In this document: in pieces, positions 34,429 to 45,287 of the stretch | Layout of the letters: every line of letters starts with the position of its first letter | Numbering within the stretch: the stretch's first letter is position 1 | DNA from: DGNJ01 sp002388905 | GTDB lineage: Bacteria > Pseudomonadota > Gammaproteobacteria > Pseudomonadales > Porticoccaceae | Assembly (NCBI GenBank): GCA_036843405.1 | Contig: DAITSJ010000003.1 | Coordinates: 124,001-188,000 of the forward strand | Reading direction: 5' to 3' | Length of the DNA stretch: 64,000 bases | The notes under the pieces: generated by a model | What the model was told of the DNA's origin: nothing | Seen by the model: the letters and a program-made list of their open reading frames with translations, nothing else | Database searches by the model: none | Made by a program: the position numbers and the translations under genes

Positions 34429-37266
34429 ATGCATGACAGCGTCATGGAACAGTTTCGCCGGACTTCCTATTACTCCGGTACCAATGCTGCCTATGTAGAA
34501 GACCTCTACGAGAACTATCTGCACGACCCCAATTCCGTCGACGACCAGTGGCGACGCTTCTTTGATTCCCTGCCGCGGGTGGATGAGGCCGTCGCCACCG
34601 ATACTTCCCACCAGACCATCCGCAATCATTTCGAACTGATAGGCCGGCGGCGGGCCAGGCCCGTGCCCGCGCCGGGCTCCGGCGGCGTCAATATCGACCA
34701 CGAGCGCAAACAGGTCAAGGTGCAGCAACTGATCAGTTCCTACCGCAGCCGCGGTCACCAGCGGGCCAGGCTCGATCCGCTGGGGCTGATGTCCCGGGAA
34801 GATCCCATCGACCTGCACCTGAACTTCCACGGGCTCACCGAGGCCGATCTCGATACCACCTTCCAGTCGGGAACGCTCTATATCGGCAAGGAGGAAGCCA
34901 CCCTCAAGGAAATTGTCGACGCACTCGAGGAGACCTACTGCGGGCATATCGGTGCGGAGTTCATGCATATCACTTCCTTCACCGAGAAGCAGTGGCTGCA
35001 GCAGCGTTTCGAGAGTGTGCGCTCCAGGCCCACCTACAGTGACCGGGACCGGATCGACGTTCTGCAGCGGTTGACCGCCGCGGAGGGGTTGGAAAAGCAC
35101 CTGGACTCCAAGTTTCCCGGCACCAAGCGTTTCGGCCTGGAAGGGGCCGAGAGCCTTATCCCCATGCTTGATGGCCTCATCGACCGGGCCGGCGAGTACG
35201 GTGCCAAGGAGATCGTGTTGGGCATGGCCCACCGGGGCCGTCTCAATGTGCTGGTCAATATCATGGGCAAGAATCCCGCCGAGCTTTTCGACGAGTTCGC
35301 CGGCAAGAAACTCATCAATACCTCCGGCGACGTCAAGTATCACCAGGGCTTTTCTTCCAATCGCCTGACTCCCGGAGGCGAAGTCCACCTGGCCCTGGGC
35401 TTCAATCCGTCGCACCTGGAAATCGTCTCGCCGGTGGTGATCGGTTCCGGCCGCGCCCGCCAGGACCGGCGCAGAGACCCCAAGGGCGACCAGGTGGTGC
35501 CCATCATCCTGCACGGCGACGCCGCCTTCGCCGGACAGGGTGTGGTGATGGAAACATTCCAGTTGTCCCAGACCCGGGCCAACAAGGTGGGCGGCTCGGT
35601 GCATGTGATTGTCAACAACCAGGTGGGCTTCACCACAAGCCGCGAGGATGACGCCAGGTCCACGGAGTATTGCACGGATGTGGCGAAGATGGTCCAGGCA
35701 CCGATCCTGCATGTCAACGGTGACGACCCTGACGCGGTGATGTTCGCCACGCTGCTGGCCATGGACTATCGCTACCAGTTCCGCAAGGACGTGGTCATCG
35801 ACCTCATCTGCTATCGCCGCCGGGGCCACAACGAGACCGATGAGCCCTCCGCCACCCAGCCGCTCATGTACGACGCCATTCGCAAGCACAAGTCGACCCG
35901 GTCCCTTTATGCCCACAAGCTGATCGACGAGGGCGTGCTGACGGAAGAAGCGTCGAAAACGATGCTGGACGCCTATCGCGAGAGCCTCGACAAGGGCGAA
36001 TATGTGGTCAATAAGCTGGTGTCCGAGCCCGACAAAAAGCTGTTTGTGGACTGGACACCCTACCTGGATCACGACTGGAACATGCCCGCAGAAACCGGTT
36101 ACGACCTCCAGCAGCTCAAGGAGGTGGCCTACCGCACGGTGCACATCCCGGAGGGTGTCGTGGCCCAGCGGCAGGTGGAGAAAATCTATGACGACCGGCG
36201 AAAGATGGCCGGTGGCGCCCTGCCCATCAACTGGGGAATGGCGGAAATGCTGGCTTACGCGACCCTGCTGGAACAGGGGTATCCCATCCGCTTCACGGGC
36301 CAGGACAGTTGTCGCGGCACCTTTTCCCATCGCCATGCCGTGGTGCACAACCAGAAGGACGGCTCCATGTACGTGCCCCTGCAGAATCTGCGCGAGGGGC
36401 AGCCGGCGTTTGATATCTACGACTCCATTCTCTCCGAAGAGGCAGTGGTCGCGTTTGAATATGGCTATTCCACTACCGCGCCCCATGGCCTGGTAATCTG
36501 GGAAGCCCAGTTCGGCGACTTCACCAATGGCGCCCAGGTGGTTATCGACCAGTTCATTACCAGTGGTGAACACAAGTGGGGGCGCCTGTGCGGCTTCACC
36601 ATGCTTCTGCCCCACGGCTACGAGGGCCAGGGGCCCGAGCACTCCTCCGCCCGCCTCGAGCGGTTCCTGCAATTGTGTGCCGAGCACAATATCCAGGTTT
36701 GTGTTCCCACCACGCCGGCGCAGATGTTCCACATGATGCGGCGCCAGGCCATCCGTCCCATGCGCCGGCCCCTGATTATCATGAGCCCCAAGTGGATACT
36801 CCGGCACAAGCTCGCGGTCTCCTCGCTGGAGGAACTGGCCCACGGCAGTTTCCAGACGATCCTACCGGACGAAAAGATAGAGCCGGCCAAAGCCAAACGG
36901 CTGATCCTCTGCACGGGAAAGGTTTATTACCATCTTTACGAAGCGCGGGCCGAGCGCGAGTTGGACGATATCGCCATTGTCCGCATCGAGCAGCTCTACC
37001 CGTTTGACGATCCGGGTCTCGCGCGGGTGCTGGCGCCCTACAAGAATCTGAAAGATGTGGTCTGGTGCCAGGAAGAACCCATCAACCAGGGCGTCTGGTA
37101 CAGCAGCCAGCACCACATGCGACGGGTCCTGAACGAGCACGACCCGAATCTCTACCTCCATTACGTCGGCCGCGAGGCTTCGGCGGCGCCGGCAGCGGGC
37201 TATATGTCCACACACCTGGAGGAGCAGAACAAGTTCATTGATGAAGCCCTCACACTCAACAACTAA
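34429..37266 (+). CDS. sucA: 2-Oxoglutarate dehydrogenase E1 component
   Basis: 945 residues. Thiamine-diphosphate decarboxylase subunit of the 2-oxoglutarate dehydrogenase complex. The N-terminus SYYSGTNAAYVEDLYENYLHDPNSV is the E1o start. GMAHRGRLNVL, SPVVIGSGRARQDR and HGDAAFAGQGVVMETFQLS (thiamine-binding GDAAF and downstream) are present, as is GQDSCRGTFSHRHAV. The ATG at 34429 aligns with the family start although the ribosome site is very close. It leads the suc operon; its activity needs the thiamine made by the thi genes in this window. Confidence 0.96.
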   Translation: MHDSVMEQFRRTSYYSGTNAAYVEDLYENYLHDPNSVDDQWRRFFDSLPRVDEAVATDTSHQTIRNHFELIGRRRARPVPAPGSGGVNIDHERKQVKVQQLISSYRSRGHQRARLDPLGLMSREDPIDLHLNFHGLTEADLDTTFQSGTLYIGKEEATLKEIVDALEETYCGHIGAEFMHITSFTEKQWLQQRFESVRSRPTYSDRDRIDVLQRLTAAEGLEKHLDSKFPGTKRFGLEGAESLIPMLDGLIDRAGEYGAKEIVLGMAHRGRLNVLVNIMGKNPAELFDEFAGKKLINTSGDVKYHQGFSSNRLTPGGEVHLALGFNPSHLEIVSPVVIGSGRARQDRRRDPKGDQVVPIILHGDAAFAGQGVVMETFQLSQTRANKVGGSVHVIVNNQVGFTTSREDDARSTEYCTDVAKMVQAPILHVNGDDPDAVMFATLLAMDYRYQFRKDVVIDLICYRRRGHNETDEPSATQPLMYDAIRKHKSTRSLYAHKLIDEGVLTEEASKTMLDAYRESLDKGEYVVNKLVSEPDKKLFVDWTPYLDHDWNMPAETGYDLQQLKEVAYRTVHIPEGVVAQRQVEKIYDDRRKMAGGALPINWGMAEMLAYATLLEQGYPIRFTGQDSCRGTFSHRHAVVHNQKDGSMYVPLQNLREGQPAFDIYDSILSEEAVVAFEYGYSTTAPHGLVIWEAQFGDFTNGAQVVIDQFITSGEHKWGRLCGFTMLLPHGYEGQGPEHSSARLERFLQLCAEHNIQVCVPTTPAQMFHMMRRQAIRPMRRPLIIMSPKWILRHKLAVSSLEELAHGSFQTILPDEKIEPAKAKRLILCTGKVYYHLYEARAERELDDIAIVRIEQLYPFDDPGLARVLAPYKNLKDVVWCQEEPINQGVWYSSQHHMRRVLNEHDPNLYLHYVGREASAAPAAGYMSTHLEEQNKFIDEALTLNN

Positions 37267-37282
37267 TTGACAGGAAGTACCG

Positions 37283-38548
37283 ATGAGTATCGAAATCAAG
37301 GCCCCGACCTTTCCCGAATCCGTTCAGGAGGGGACGGTTGCGGCCTGGCACAAGCAGGCCGGGGATGCGGTTGAGCGGGACGAACTCCTGGTGGATATCG
37401 AGACCGATAAAGTCGTACTGGAAGTGGTCGCGCCCAATGACGGCGTGTTGAAAGAGGTTCTCAAGCAGGAAGGGGATGTGGTCCAGAGCAATGAGTTGCT
37501 CGCCACCATTGAGGCGGGTGAAAAACCGGCCGCTGATTCGTCCCGGAAGGCGGCCGAGCCGGCCGGCGAGGACCAGAGCCAATCGAAGGCGCAGGACGCG
37601 GAACCCAGTGCCGAGGGACTACAACAGGAACCGGTAGCCAGCCCGGCGGCCCGCAAGCTGGCGGACGAGAAAGGCATCGACCTGGGCCAGGTTGAGGGGT
37701 CCGGACGCGGCGGCCGCATCACCAAGGAAGACATTGTCAATTTCGACGTCCCCGCCGAGCCGGCTCCCGGGCCGGCACCGGCCACCCCGGCACCGGCGTC
37801 GGAAAGCCTGGACGAAATCCAGAAGATGCGGGCCACCGCCGGGGACCGCATCGAAAAGCGGGTACCCATGACCCGGATGCGGGCCCGTATCGCCGAGCGC
37901 CTGCTGGATGTGAGCCAGAACACCGCCATGCTGACCACCTTCAACGAGGTGGATATGCACAGAATCATGAATCTGCGCAAGCAGTACAAGGACCAGTTTG
38001 CCGAGGTACACGGCGGCACCCGGCTGGGTTTTATGGGGTTTTTCGTCAAGGTGGCGGTGGAGGCCCTGAAGCGCTTTCCCGCAGTCAATGCCTCCATCGA
38101 TGGTAGCGATATCGTCTATCACGGCTATCAGGATATCGGCGTCGCCGTATCCACGGAACGGGGACTGGTCGTCCCTGTGTTGCGGGATGCCGACCAGATG
38201 AGTATTGCCGATATCGAATCCGGGATTCACGAGTTTGGCACCAAGGCACAACAGGGCAAGTTGTCGATCGAGGAGATGACCGGCGGCACCTTCACCATTA
38301 CCAATGGCGGTGTTTTCGGTTCGCTCCTTTCCACGCCCATTCTCAATCCACCACAGGCGGCGATACTGGGCATGCACAAGATCCAGGAACGGCCCGTGGC
38401 GGAGAACGGCGAAGTCGTGGTTCGACCCATGATGTACCTCGCCCTGTCCTACGATCACCGGCTGATCGACGGCAAGGACGCAGTTCAGTTTCTGGTGGCG
38501 ATCAAGGAGATGATCGAGAATCCGGCCAAGATATTACTTGAGATTTGA
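37283..38548 (+). CDS. sucB: Dihydrolipoyl succinyltransferase (E2 of 2-oxoglutarate dehydrogenase)
   Basis: 421 residues. A single lipoyl domain (Lys43 in ETDKVVLEV), an acidic linker, a peripheral-subunit-binding domain (SPAARKLADEKGIDL, GSGRGGRITKEDI), a Pro-Ala linker and the catalytic domain with YDHRLIDG (active His). ATG preceded by AGGAAG. Gap of 16 bases from sucA. Confidence 0.96.
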   Translation: MSIEIKAPTFPESVQEGTVAAWHKQAGDAVERDELLVDIETDKVVLEVVAPNDGVLKEVLKQEGDVVQSNELLATIEAGEKPAADSSRKAAEPAGEDQSQSKAQDAEPSAEGLQQEPVASPAARKLADEKGIDLGQVEGSGRGGRITKEDIVNFDVPAEPAPGPAPATPAPASESLDEIQKMRATAGDRIEKRVPMTRMRARIAERLLDVSQNTAMLTTFNEVDMHRIMNLRKQYKDQFAEVHGGTRLGFMGFFVKVAVEALKRFPAVNASIDGSDIVYHGYQDIGVAVSTERGLVVPVLRDADQMSIADIESGIHEFGTKAQQGKLSIEEMTGGTFTITNGGVFGSLLSTPILNPPQAAILGMHKIQERPVAENGEVVVRPMMYLALSYDHRLIDGKDAVQFLVAIKEMIENPAKILLEI

Positions 38549-38585
38549 TCGATAATTACTTGAATTTAAAGACAATAGGTGCTCC

Positions 38586-40037
38586 ATGGCTGACAAGTAT
38601 GATGTGGTTGTAATCGGTGCGGGTCCTGCGGGCTACGTCTGCGCAATCCGCGCCGCGCAACTGGGGCTGAAAACCGTCTGTATTGAGAAATGGCGGGATA
38701 AGAGTGGCAAGGGCGTCAATGGTGGCACTTGCCTCAATGTGGGTTGCATTCCCTCCAAGGCTCTACTCGACAGTTCCCACAAGTACTGGGAACTGTCCCA
38801 CAGCATCCAGGATCACGGCATCGTGCCCAAGGACGTGGAGCTGGACGTGTCGGCCATGATCAAGCGCAAGGATAAGATCGTGAAGCAACTGACCGGCGGG
38901 ATCGCCGGCCTGTTCAAGGCCAACAAGGTGACTTCCCTGTTCGGTACCGGCAAGCTGTTGGCTGACCGCAAGGTGGAGTACAAGGATAACGACGGCAATG
39001 TATCCGTTATCGAGGCGGACAACGTGGTCATTGCCTCCGGGTCCCAGCCCATCGATATTCCCGTGGCACCCATCGACGGTGAGGTGATCCTCGATTCCAG
39101 CGGCGGCCTGGACCTGGAAGAGGTACCGGGCCGCCTCGGCGTCATCGGTGCTGGCGTAATTGGCCTGGAGTTGGGTAGCGTCTGGCGTCGGCTGGGGTCC
39201 GAGGTGATTCTGCTCGAAGCCATGGAGGACTTCCTGGCGATCATGGATCAGCAGGTCGCCAGGGAAACCCACAAGATCATGAAAAAGCAGGGCCTGGATA
39301 TCCGTCTCGGTTGCCGGGTCACCGGCTCAAAGATCAAGGGTCGGGGCAAGAGCAAAAAGGTCGAGGTGTCTTATCAGACCAGCGACGGCAAGGAAGCCAC
39401 CGAAACTTTCGACAAGCTGATCGTCTGTGTGGGCCGCCGGCCTTTCACCGAGGGCCTGCTGGCGCCGGACTGCGGTGTCGACCTGGACGAGCGCGGCTCC
39501 ATTTTCGTCAATGAACACTGTGCCACAAATGCCCCGGGCGTCTGGGCCGTCGGTGATGTGGTGCGCGGCCCCATGCTTGCCCACAAAGGCTCGGAAGAGG
39601 GGGTTATGGTGGCCGAGCGTATTGTCGGCCAAAAAACCCAGGTGAATTACGATATCATTCCCAATGTGATCTATACCCATCCCGAGGTGGCTTCGGTGGG
39701 CCTGAACGAGGAACAGGTCAAGCAGTCCGGGGAACCCTACAAGGTGGGTGTTTTTCCCTTCGTCGCTTCGGGGCGGGCACTGGCCGCCGACGACAGCGAC
39801 GGCATGGTGAAGCTAATAGCCCATGAAAAAACGGATCGCATCCTGGGTTGCCACATCGTCGGTCCCTCGGCCGCCGACCTGGTGCAGCAGGTGGCCATTG
39901 CCATGGAGTTCGGGTCGACTGCCGAGGATCTCGGCATGATCGTGTTCGGTCACCCGACCCTGTCCGAGGCCGTTCACGAGGCTGCCCTGGCGGCCAATGG
40001 CCATGCTATTCATATTCCTAACAAGACAAAACGCTAA
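38586..40037 (+). CDS. lpdA: Dihydrolipoyl dehydrogenase (E3)
   Basis: 483 residues. Flavoprotein that reoxidises the lipoyl arms and reduces NAD+. The N-terminal FAD motif is VVIGAGPAGYVCAIRAAQLG; the redox disulfide is GGTCLNVGCIPSKALL. The NAD motif is GVIGAGVIGLELGSVW. The catalytic His-Glu region HPTLSEAVHEAALAA is at the C-terminus. Being within the suc operon suggests service to the 2-oxoglutarate complex, and probably others too. Confidence 0.95.
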   Translation: MADKYDVVVIGAGPAGYVCAIRAAQLGLKTVCIEKWRDKSGKGVNGGTCLNVGCIPSKALLDSSHKYWELSHSIQDHGIVPKDVELDVSAMIKRKDKIVKQLTGGIAGLFKANKVTSLFGTGKLLADRKVEYKDNDGNVSVIEADNVVIASGSQPIDIPVAPIDGEVILDSSGGLDLEEVPGRLGVIGAGVIGLELGSVWRRLGSEVILLEAMEDFLAIMDQQVARETHKIMKKQGLDIRLGCRVTGSKIKGRGKSKKVEVSYQTSDGKEATETFDKLIVCVGRRPFTEGLLAPDCGVDLDERGSIFVNEHCATNAPGVWAVGDVVRGPMLAHKGSEEGVMVAERIVGQKTQVNYDIIPNVIYTHPEVASVGLNEEQVKQSGEPYKVGVFPFVASGRALAADDSDGMVKLIAHEKTDRILGCHIVGPSAADLVQQVAIAMEFGSTAEDLGMIVFGHPTLSEAVHEAALAANGHAIHIPNKTKR

Positions 40038-40102
40038 TCCCTGCAAGGCAAAACGCTAAAGGAAATTTTTAACCACAAGTCAGTCAGTAACAGGTCTATT
40101 CT

Positions 40103-41272
40103 ATGAACTTACACGAATATCAAGCGAAACAGCTTTTCGCCCAGTACGGATTGCCGGTTTCCAAGGGTATCGCCGCGGAGAGTGTCTCTGAGGCGGTGGA
40201 AGCCGCCCGGGAAATCGGTGGTGACAAGTGGGTGGTCAAGGCCCAGGTCCACGCCGGCGGCCGGGGCAAGGCCGGCGGGGTTAAGCTGGTTTCCAACAAA
40301 GAGGAAATCGCTCAGTTTGCCGAGAAGTGGCTGGGCAACCGGCTGGTCACCTACCAGACCGACGATAACGGTCAGCCGGTGAACCAGATTCTGGTGGAAA
40401 GCTGCACCGACATCGACCAGGAACTGTACCTGGGCGCCGTGGTCGATCGGGGCTCCCAGCGCATCGTTTTCATGGCTTCCACCGAGGGTGGCGTCGAAAT
40501 CGAGAAGGTCGCGGAGGAAACCCCCGAAAAAATCCTCAAGGCCACTGTCGATCCGCTGGTGGGCGCTCAGCCGTACCAGGGACGCGATCTGGCCTTCAAG
40601 CTGGGCCTCAAGGGCGACCAGATCAAGCAGTTCACCAAGATCTTTATGGGGCTGGCCAAGCTCTTCGAGGAATGCGATCTGGCACTGCTGGAAATCAACC
40701 CCCTGGTAATTACTGACGAGGGCAACCTGCACTGCCTGGACGCCAAGATCAATGTCGACGGCAATGCCATCTATCGGCAGTCCCAGATTCGCGCCATGCA
40801 TGACCCGAGCCAGGAAGACCCCCGTGAGGCCCACGCCGCGCAGTGGGACCTGAACTACGTGGCCCTGGACGGCAATATCGGCTGCATGGTCAATGGCGCC
40901 GGTCTGGCCATGGGTACCATGGACATCGTCAAGCTGCACGGCGGCCAGCCCGCCAACTTCCTGGACGTGGGCGGCGGCGCCACCAAAGAGCGGGTCACCG
41001 AGGCCTTCAAGATCATCCTCTCCGACGACAGCGTCAAGGCAGTACTGGTCAACATCTTCGGCGGTATCGTCCGCTGTGATCTGATTGCCGAAGGCATTAT
41101 CGGTGCCGTGGAGGAAGTGGGTGTCTCTGTACCCGTTGTGGTGCGCCTCGAGGGCAACAATGCCGAGAAAGGGGCCCAGCTCCTGGCCGACAGCGGCCTG
41201 AATATCATCGCTGCAACCAGCCTGACGGATGCAGCAGAAGCAGTTGTGAACGCAGCGGAGGGGAAAGCGTAA
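40103..41272 (+). CDS. sucC: Succinyl-CoA synthetase, beta subunit
   Basis: 389 residues. ATP-grasp fold start MNLHEYQAKQLFAQYGLPVSKG, then VVKAQVHAGGRGKAGGVKL for nucleotide binding. LFEECDLALLEINPLVI and NGAGLAMGTMDIVKLHGGQPANFLDVGGGA are family signatures. A 65-base gap precedes it, with a short repeat of AAAACGCTAA. Stop and sucD start abut. Confidence 0.96.
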   Translation: MNLHEYQAKQLFAQYGLPVSKGIAAESVSEAVEAAREIGGDKWVVKAQVHAGGRGKAGGVKLVSNKEEIAQFAEKWLGNRLVTYQTDDNGQPVNQILVESCTDIDQELYLGAVVDRGSQRIVFMASTEGGVEIEKVAEETPEKILKATVDPLVGAQPYQGRDLAFKLGLKGDQIKQFTKIFMGLAKLFEECDLALLEINPLVITDEGNLHCLDAKINVDGNAIYRQSQIRAMHDPSQEDPREAHAAQWDLNYVALDGNIGCMVNGAGLAMGTMDIVKLHGGQPANFLDVGGGATKERVTEAFKIILSDDSVKAVLVNIFGGIVRCDLIAEGIIGAVEEVGVSVPVVVRLEGNNAEKGAQLLADSGLNIIAATSLTDAAEAVVNAAEGKA

Positions 41273-42145
<873 letters not shown>

Positions 42146-42165
42146 AGCCGGTCAAGGCGGTCAAA

Positions 42166-42195
42166 ATTCGGCCCCCATGTGGGGCCGTTTTTTTT
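42166..42195 (+). terminator. Terminator of the sdh-suc block
   Basis: CGGCCCC (42169-42175) pairs with GGGGCCG (42181-42187) around a 5-base loop, followed by eight T. Confidence 0.92.
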
Positions 42196-42231
42196 CGTGT
42201 ATGAAATAGAACCTGGGAGAGTACGAGAGAA

Positions 42232-42260
42232 CTTGAAAAATCCATGATTCACCCCAATTT
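42232..42260 (+). promoter_or_regulatory. Sigma-32 (heat-shock) promoter of htpG
   Basis: CTTGAAA (42232-42238) is the RpoH -35 consensus. CCCCAATTT (42252-42260) matches the CCCCATnT -10 with one change; the spacer is 13 bases, the expected distance. It ends 36 bases before the htpG start. Confidence 0.8.
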
Positions 42261-42296
42261 CTATGGTGGTCACAGACTCAGCAACGGAGGAAAATA

Positions 42297-44195
42297 ATGA
42301 CCGCGGCCGCCAAACCCGAGACACTCGGTTTCCAGACCGAAGCCAAGCAGATCCTGCACCTGATGATTCACTCCTTGTACAGCAACAAGGAGATTTTTCT
42401 GCGTGAACTGATCTCAAACGCCTCGGACGCGTGCGACAAGCGGCGCTTCGAAGCCCTGAAGGATCCCGCCTTGCTCGAAGAGGCGGGTGAGCCGGAGATC
42501 CGGGTCAGTGTCGATGAAGAGCAGGGATCCGTCACCATCGCCGATAACGGTATCGGCATGTCCCGGGAGGAGGTGATCGAAAACCTGGGTACCATCGCCA
42601 AATCGGGCACGGCGAAATTCCTGGAGTCCCTGAGCGGCGACCAGAAAAAGGACGCCAAGTTAATTGGCCAGTTTGGCGTCGGGTTCTATTCCTCCTTTAT
42701 TGTTGCCGACAGCGTTGTGGTCGAGACCCGTCGCGCGGGCCTGGGCGAGGACGCGGCGGTGCGCTGGACCTGCGAAGGGGAGGAGCACTACACGCTAGAG
42801 CCGGTGACACGGCCCGAGCCGGGCACCAGCGTCACCCTGCACCTCAAGGAGGATGAAAAGGAATTCGCCAACGGCTGGCGCCTGCGCAGCATTATCAAGA
42901 AGTACTCGGACCATATCGGTGTGCCCATCCTCATGGAAAAGCCAGCCGGCGGCGAGGAAGAGAGCAAAGACGCTGAGTGGGAGACGGTCAACGATGCCAC
43001 CGCCCTGTGGACGCGCCCCCGCAGCGAGATCAGTGACGACGATTACAAGGCCTTCTATCAGCACATAGCCCACGACTTCCGGGACCCCCTGGCCTGGAGT
43101 CACAACCACGTGGAGGGCAAGCTGGAATACACCAGCCTGGTCTACATTCCCTCCGAAGCGCCTTTCGACCTCTATCAGCGGGAAGCCCCACGGGGACTGA
43201 AACTCTACGTCCAGCGCACTTTCATCATGGACGACGCCGAGCAGTTCCTGCCCTTGTACCTGCGTTTCGTCAAGGGCGTGGTGGATTCCAACGACCTGCC
43301 CCTGAATGTGTCCCGGGAAATCCTCCAGAACAACCAGGCAGTGGAGAGCATCCGCAACGCCCTCACCAAGCGTGTCCTGGATATGCTGGACAAAATGGCC
43401 AGGGATAAACCGGAAGACTACGCCGGTTTCTGGGAACAGTTCGGCTCGGTCCTGAAAGAAGGGATGGCCGAGGACTTTGCCAACCGGGACCGTATTGCCG
43501 GCCTGCTTCGCTTTTCCAGCACCCAGGAAAAGGACGGCGGGCGGAAGATCTCCCTCAAGGATTACCTGGACCGCATGCAGCCCGGTCAGGACAAGATCTA
43601 CTATCTGATTGCCGACAGCTATTCCGCAGCCACCAGCAGCCCGTACCTGGAAGTATTCCGCAAGAAGGGCGTGGAGGTATTGCTGCTTACCGATCGCATC
43701 GACGAGTGGCTGATGAGCCATCTTACCGAGTTCGAAGGCAAAGCCTTGCAGAATGTCGCCAAGGGTGAACTGGACCTGGGCGAACTCGGTGACGACAAGG
43801 CCGAGGCGGCAAAGGAGGAAGAGGACAAGTCCGGGGAAGCCGCCGGGCTGGTGGACAAGCTCAAGGAAATCCTTGGCGAACGCGTCGCCGATGTCCGTGT
43901 GTCCCGACGGCTCACGGACTCCCCGGCCTGCCTGGTGGTGGGCGAGCAGGAACTGGGCGTGCAGATGCGCCGGATCCTTGAAGCCGCGGGCCAGGCCGTG
44001 CCCGAGAGCAGGCCCACCCTGGAAATCAATCCCGGCCATCCGCTGATGGCGCGACTCGCCGACAGTGAAGATAGTCAGGAGGATCTGGCCTGGCTGGTTT
44101 ACGATCAGGCGGTGCTGGCGGCTGGCGATCAACTGGAGAATCCGGCGCAATTCGTCCAGCGTCTCAATAAACTGCTCGTCGACAGGGGCGACTGA
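42297..44195 (+). CDS. htpG: Chaperone HtpG (bacterial Hsp90)
   Basis: 632 residues, dimeric ATP-dependent chaperone. The N-terminal ATPase shows ELISNASDACDKRRFE, DNGIGMS and QFGVGFYSSFIV. The middle domain has the catalytic Arg region (LPLNVSREILQNN). The C-terminal dimerisation domain is present. GAGGA precedes the ATG. Heat-shock control is supported by the sigma-32-like promoter. Confidence 0.97.
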   Translation: MTAAAKPETLGFQTEAKQILHLMIHSLYSNKEIFLRELISNASDACDKRRFEALKDPALLEEAGEPEIRVSVDEEQGSVTIADNGIGMSREEVIENLGTIAKSGTAKFLESLSGDQKKDAKLIGQFGVGFYSSFIVADSVVVETRRAGLGEDAAVRWTCEGEEHYTLEPVTRPEPGTSVTLHLKEDEKEFANGWRLRSIIKKYSDHIGVPILMEKPAGGEEESKDAEWETVNDATALWTRPRSEISDDDYKAFYQHIAHDFRDPLAWSHNHVEGKLEYTSLVYIPSEAPFDLYQREAPRGLKLYVQRTFIMDDAEQFLPLYLRFVKGVVDSNDLPLNVSREILQNNQAVESIRNALTKRVLDMLDKMARDKPEDYAGFWEQFGSVLKEGMAEDFANRDRIAGLLRFSSTQEKDGGRKISLKDYLDRMQPGQDKIYYLIADSYSAATSSPYLEVFRKKGVEVLLLTDRIDEWLMSHLTEFEGKALQNVAKGELDLGELGDDKAEAAKEEEDKSGEAAGLVDKLKEILGERVADVRVSRRLTDSPACLVVGEQELGVQMRRILEAAGQAVPESRPTLEINPGHPLMARLADSEDSQEDLAWLVYDQAVLAAGDQLENPAQFVQRLNKLLVDRGD

Positions 44196-44258
44196 GATGA
44201 CACGCGGGAGAAGGGAATCTCCTCTATAATGCCTGCAAATCGAGCGGTAGGGATTTTC

Positions 44259-45287
44259 ATGAACAAGCCCCACAAGGTCGCTGTGCTGGGGGGAGGCAGC
44301 TTCGGTACGGCGATTGCGAACATGATTGCGCACAACGGGGAACGGGTGACCCTGTGGATGCGCGATGAAACTAATGCCGGATACTGCCGGGAAAAGCGAG
44401 AAAACACCCGTTACCTGCCCGGTTACCGCCTTGAGGAGAGCCTTGTGGTCACCAGCGATATGGCAGGGGCCCTGGCGGACTGCGATCTGGTGTTTTTTTC
44501 CGTGCCCAGCAAGGCCTTCCGCAGCGTGGCTCGCGCCGCCGCCCCCCATATCCCCCCCCACACCATGGCCGTGAGCACCGCCAAGGGTATTGAAGGTGAA
44601 AGCTTTAAACTCATGAGCCAGATCCTGGAGGACGAACTGGACCGTCCTCTGGTGGGCGTGATCAGCGGACCGAACCTGGCCCGGGAAATTGCCAAAAAAC
44701 AGATTACCGCCACGGTGATCGCCAGCGAATTGCCGGCCGTCTGCGAGTGCGTGCAGGAGGTTTTGGCCACCCATTATTTCAGGGTTTACTCGAACTATGA
44801 TCGCTATGGCGTTGAATTGGCGGGTGCTTTAAAGAATATCTACGCGATTGCCGCGGGCATCGCCTCCGCCATGGAGGTGGGACAGAATACCCTAAGCGTG
44901 CTCCTGACCCGGAGCCTCGCGGAGATGACGCGCTTTGCCGCCCGGCTCGGCGCCAACCCCATGACCTTCCTGGGGCTAAGCGGTGTCGGGGACCTTTTCG
45001 TTACCTGCACCTCCCGCCTGAGCCGCAATTTCCGTATCGGCGAGGCCATCGGCCAGGGTCACTCCCTGGCGGACGCCATTGCCGAGGTGGGCCAAGTGGC
45101 GGAGGGCATCAACACCACCCGGATCGTCAAGGCCAGGGCCGACGAAATGGGTGTTTACATGCCGCTGGTGGGCGCACTTTACGATATCCTTTTCAATGAC
45201 AAGTCCGTGCGCGCCGTGCTCCGGGATATTATGCTGTCCGAGCAGAGCGAAGACGTGGAATTCCGAGTGGGAGACAATCATGGCTGA
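44259..45287 (+). CDS. gpsA: Glycerol-3-phosphate dehydrogenase (NAD(P)+)
   Basis: 342 residues. Makes sn-glycerol 3-phosphate from dihydroxyacetone phosphate for phospholipids. GGGSFGTAIANMIAHNG is the NAD motif; ISGPNLAREIAKK and ELAGALKNIYAIAAG (catalytic Lys) are conserved. I chose ATG 44259 because the Rossmann strand follows immediately and TAGGGA precedes it; an ATG at 44229 would add 10 residues. A TATAAT at 44225-44230 could belong to its promoter. The stop overlaps the next gene. Confidence 0.94.
   Translation: MNKPHKVAVLGGGSFGTAIANMIAHNGERVTLWMRDETNAGYCREKRENTRYLPGYRLEESLVVTSDMAGALADCDLVFFSVPSKAFRSVARAAAPHIPPHTMAVSTAKGIEGESFKLMSQILEDELDRPLVGVISGPNLAREIAKKQITATVIASELPAVCECVQEVLATHYFRVYSNYDRYGVELAGALKNIYAIAAGIASAMEVGQNTLSVLLTRSLAEMTRFAARLGANPMTFLGLSGVGDLFVTCTSRLSRNFRIGEAIGQGHSLADAIAEVGQVAEGINTTRIVKARADEMGVYMPLVGALYDILFNDKSVRAVLRDIMLSEQSEDVEFRVGDNHG

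Noticed and set aside
34405..36843. An 812-residue minus-strand frame overlapping sucA
   Set aside because: sucA is a certain gene over the same bases; the reverse frame has the composition of an antisense shadow and no known motif.
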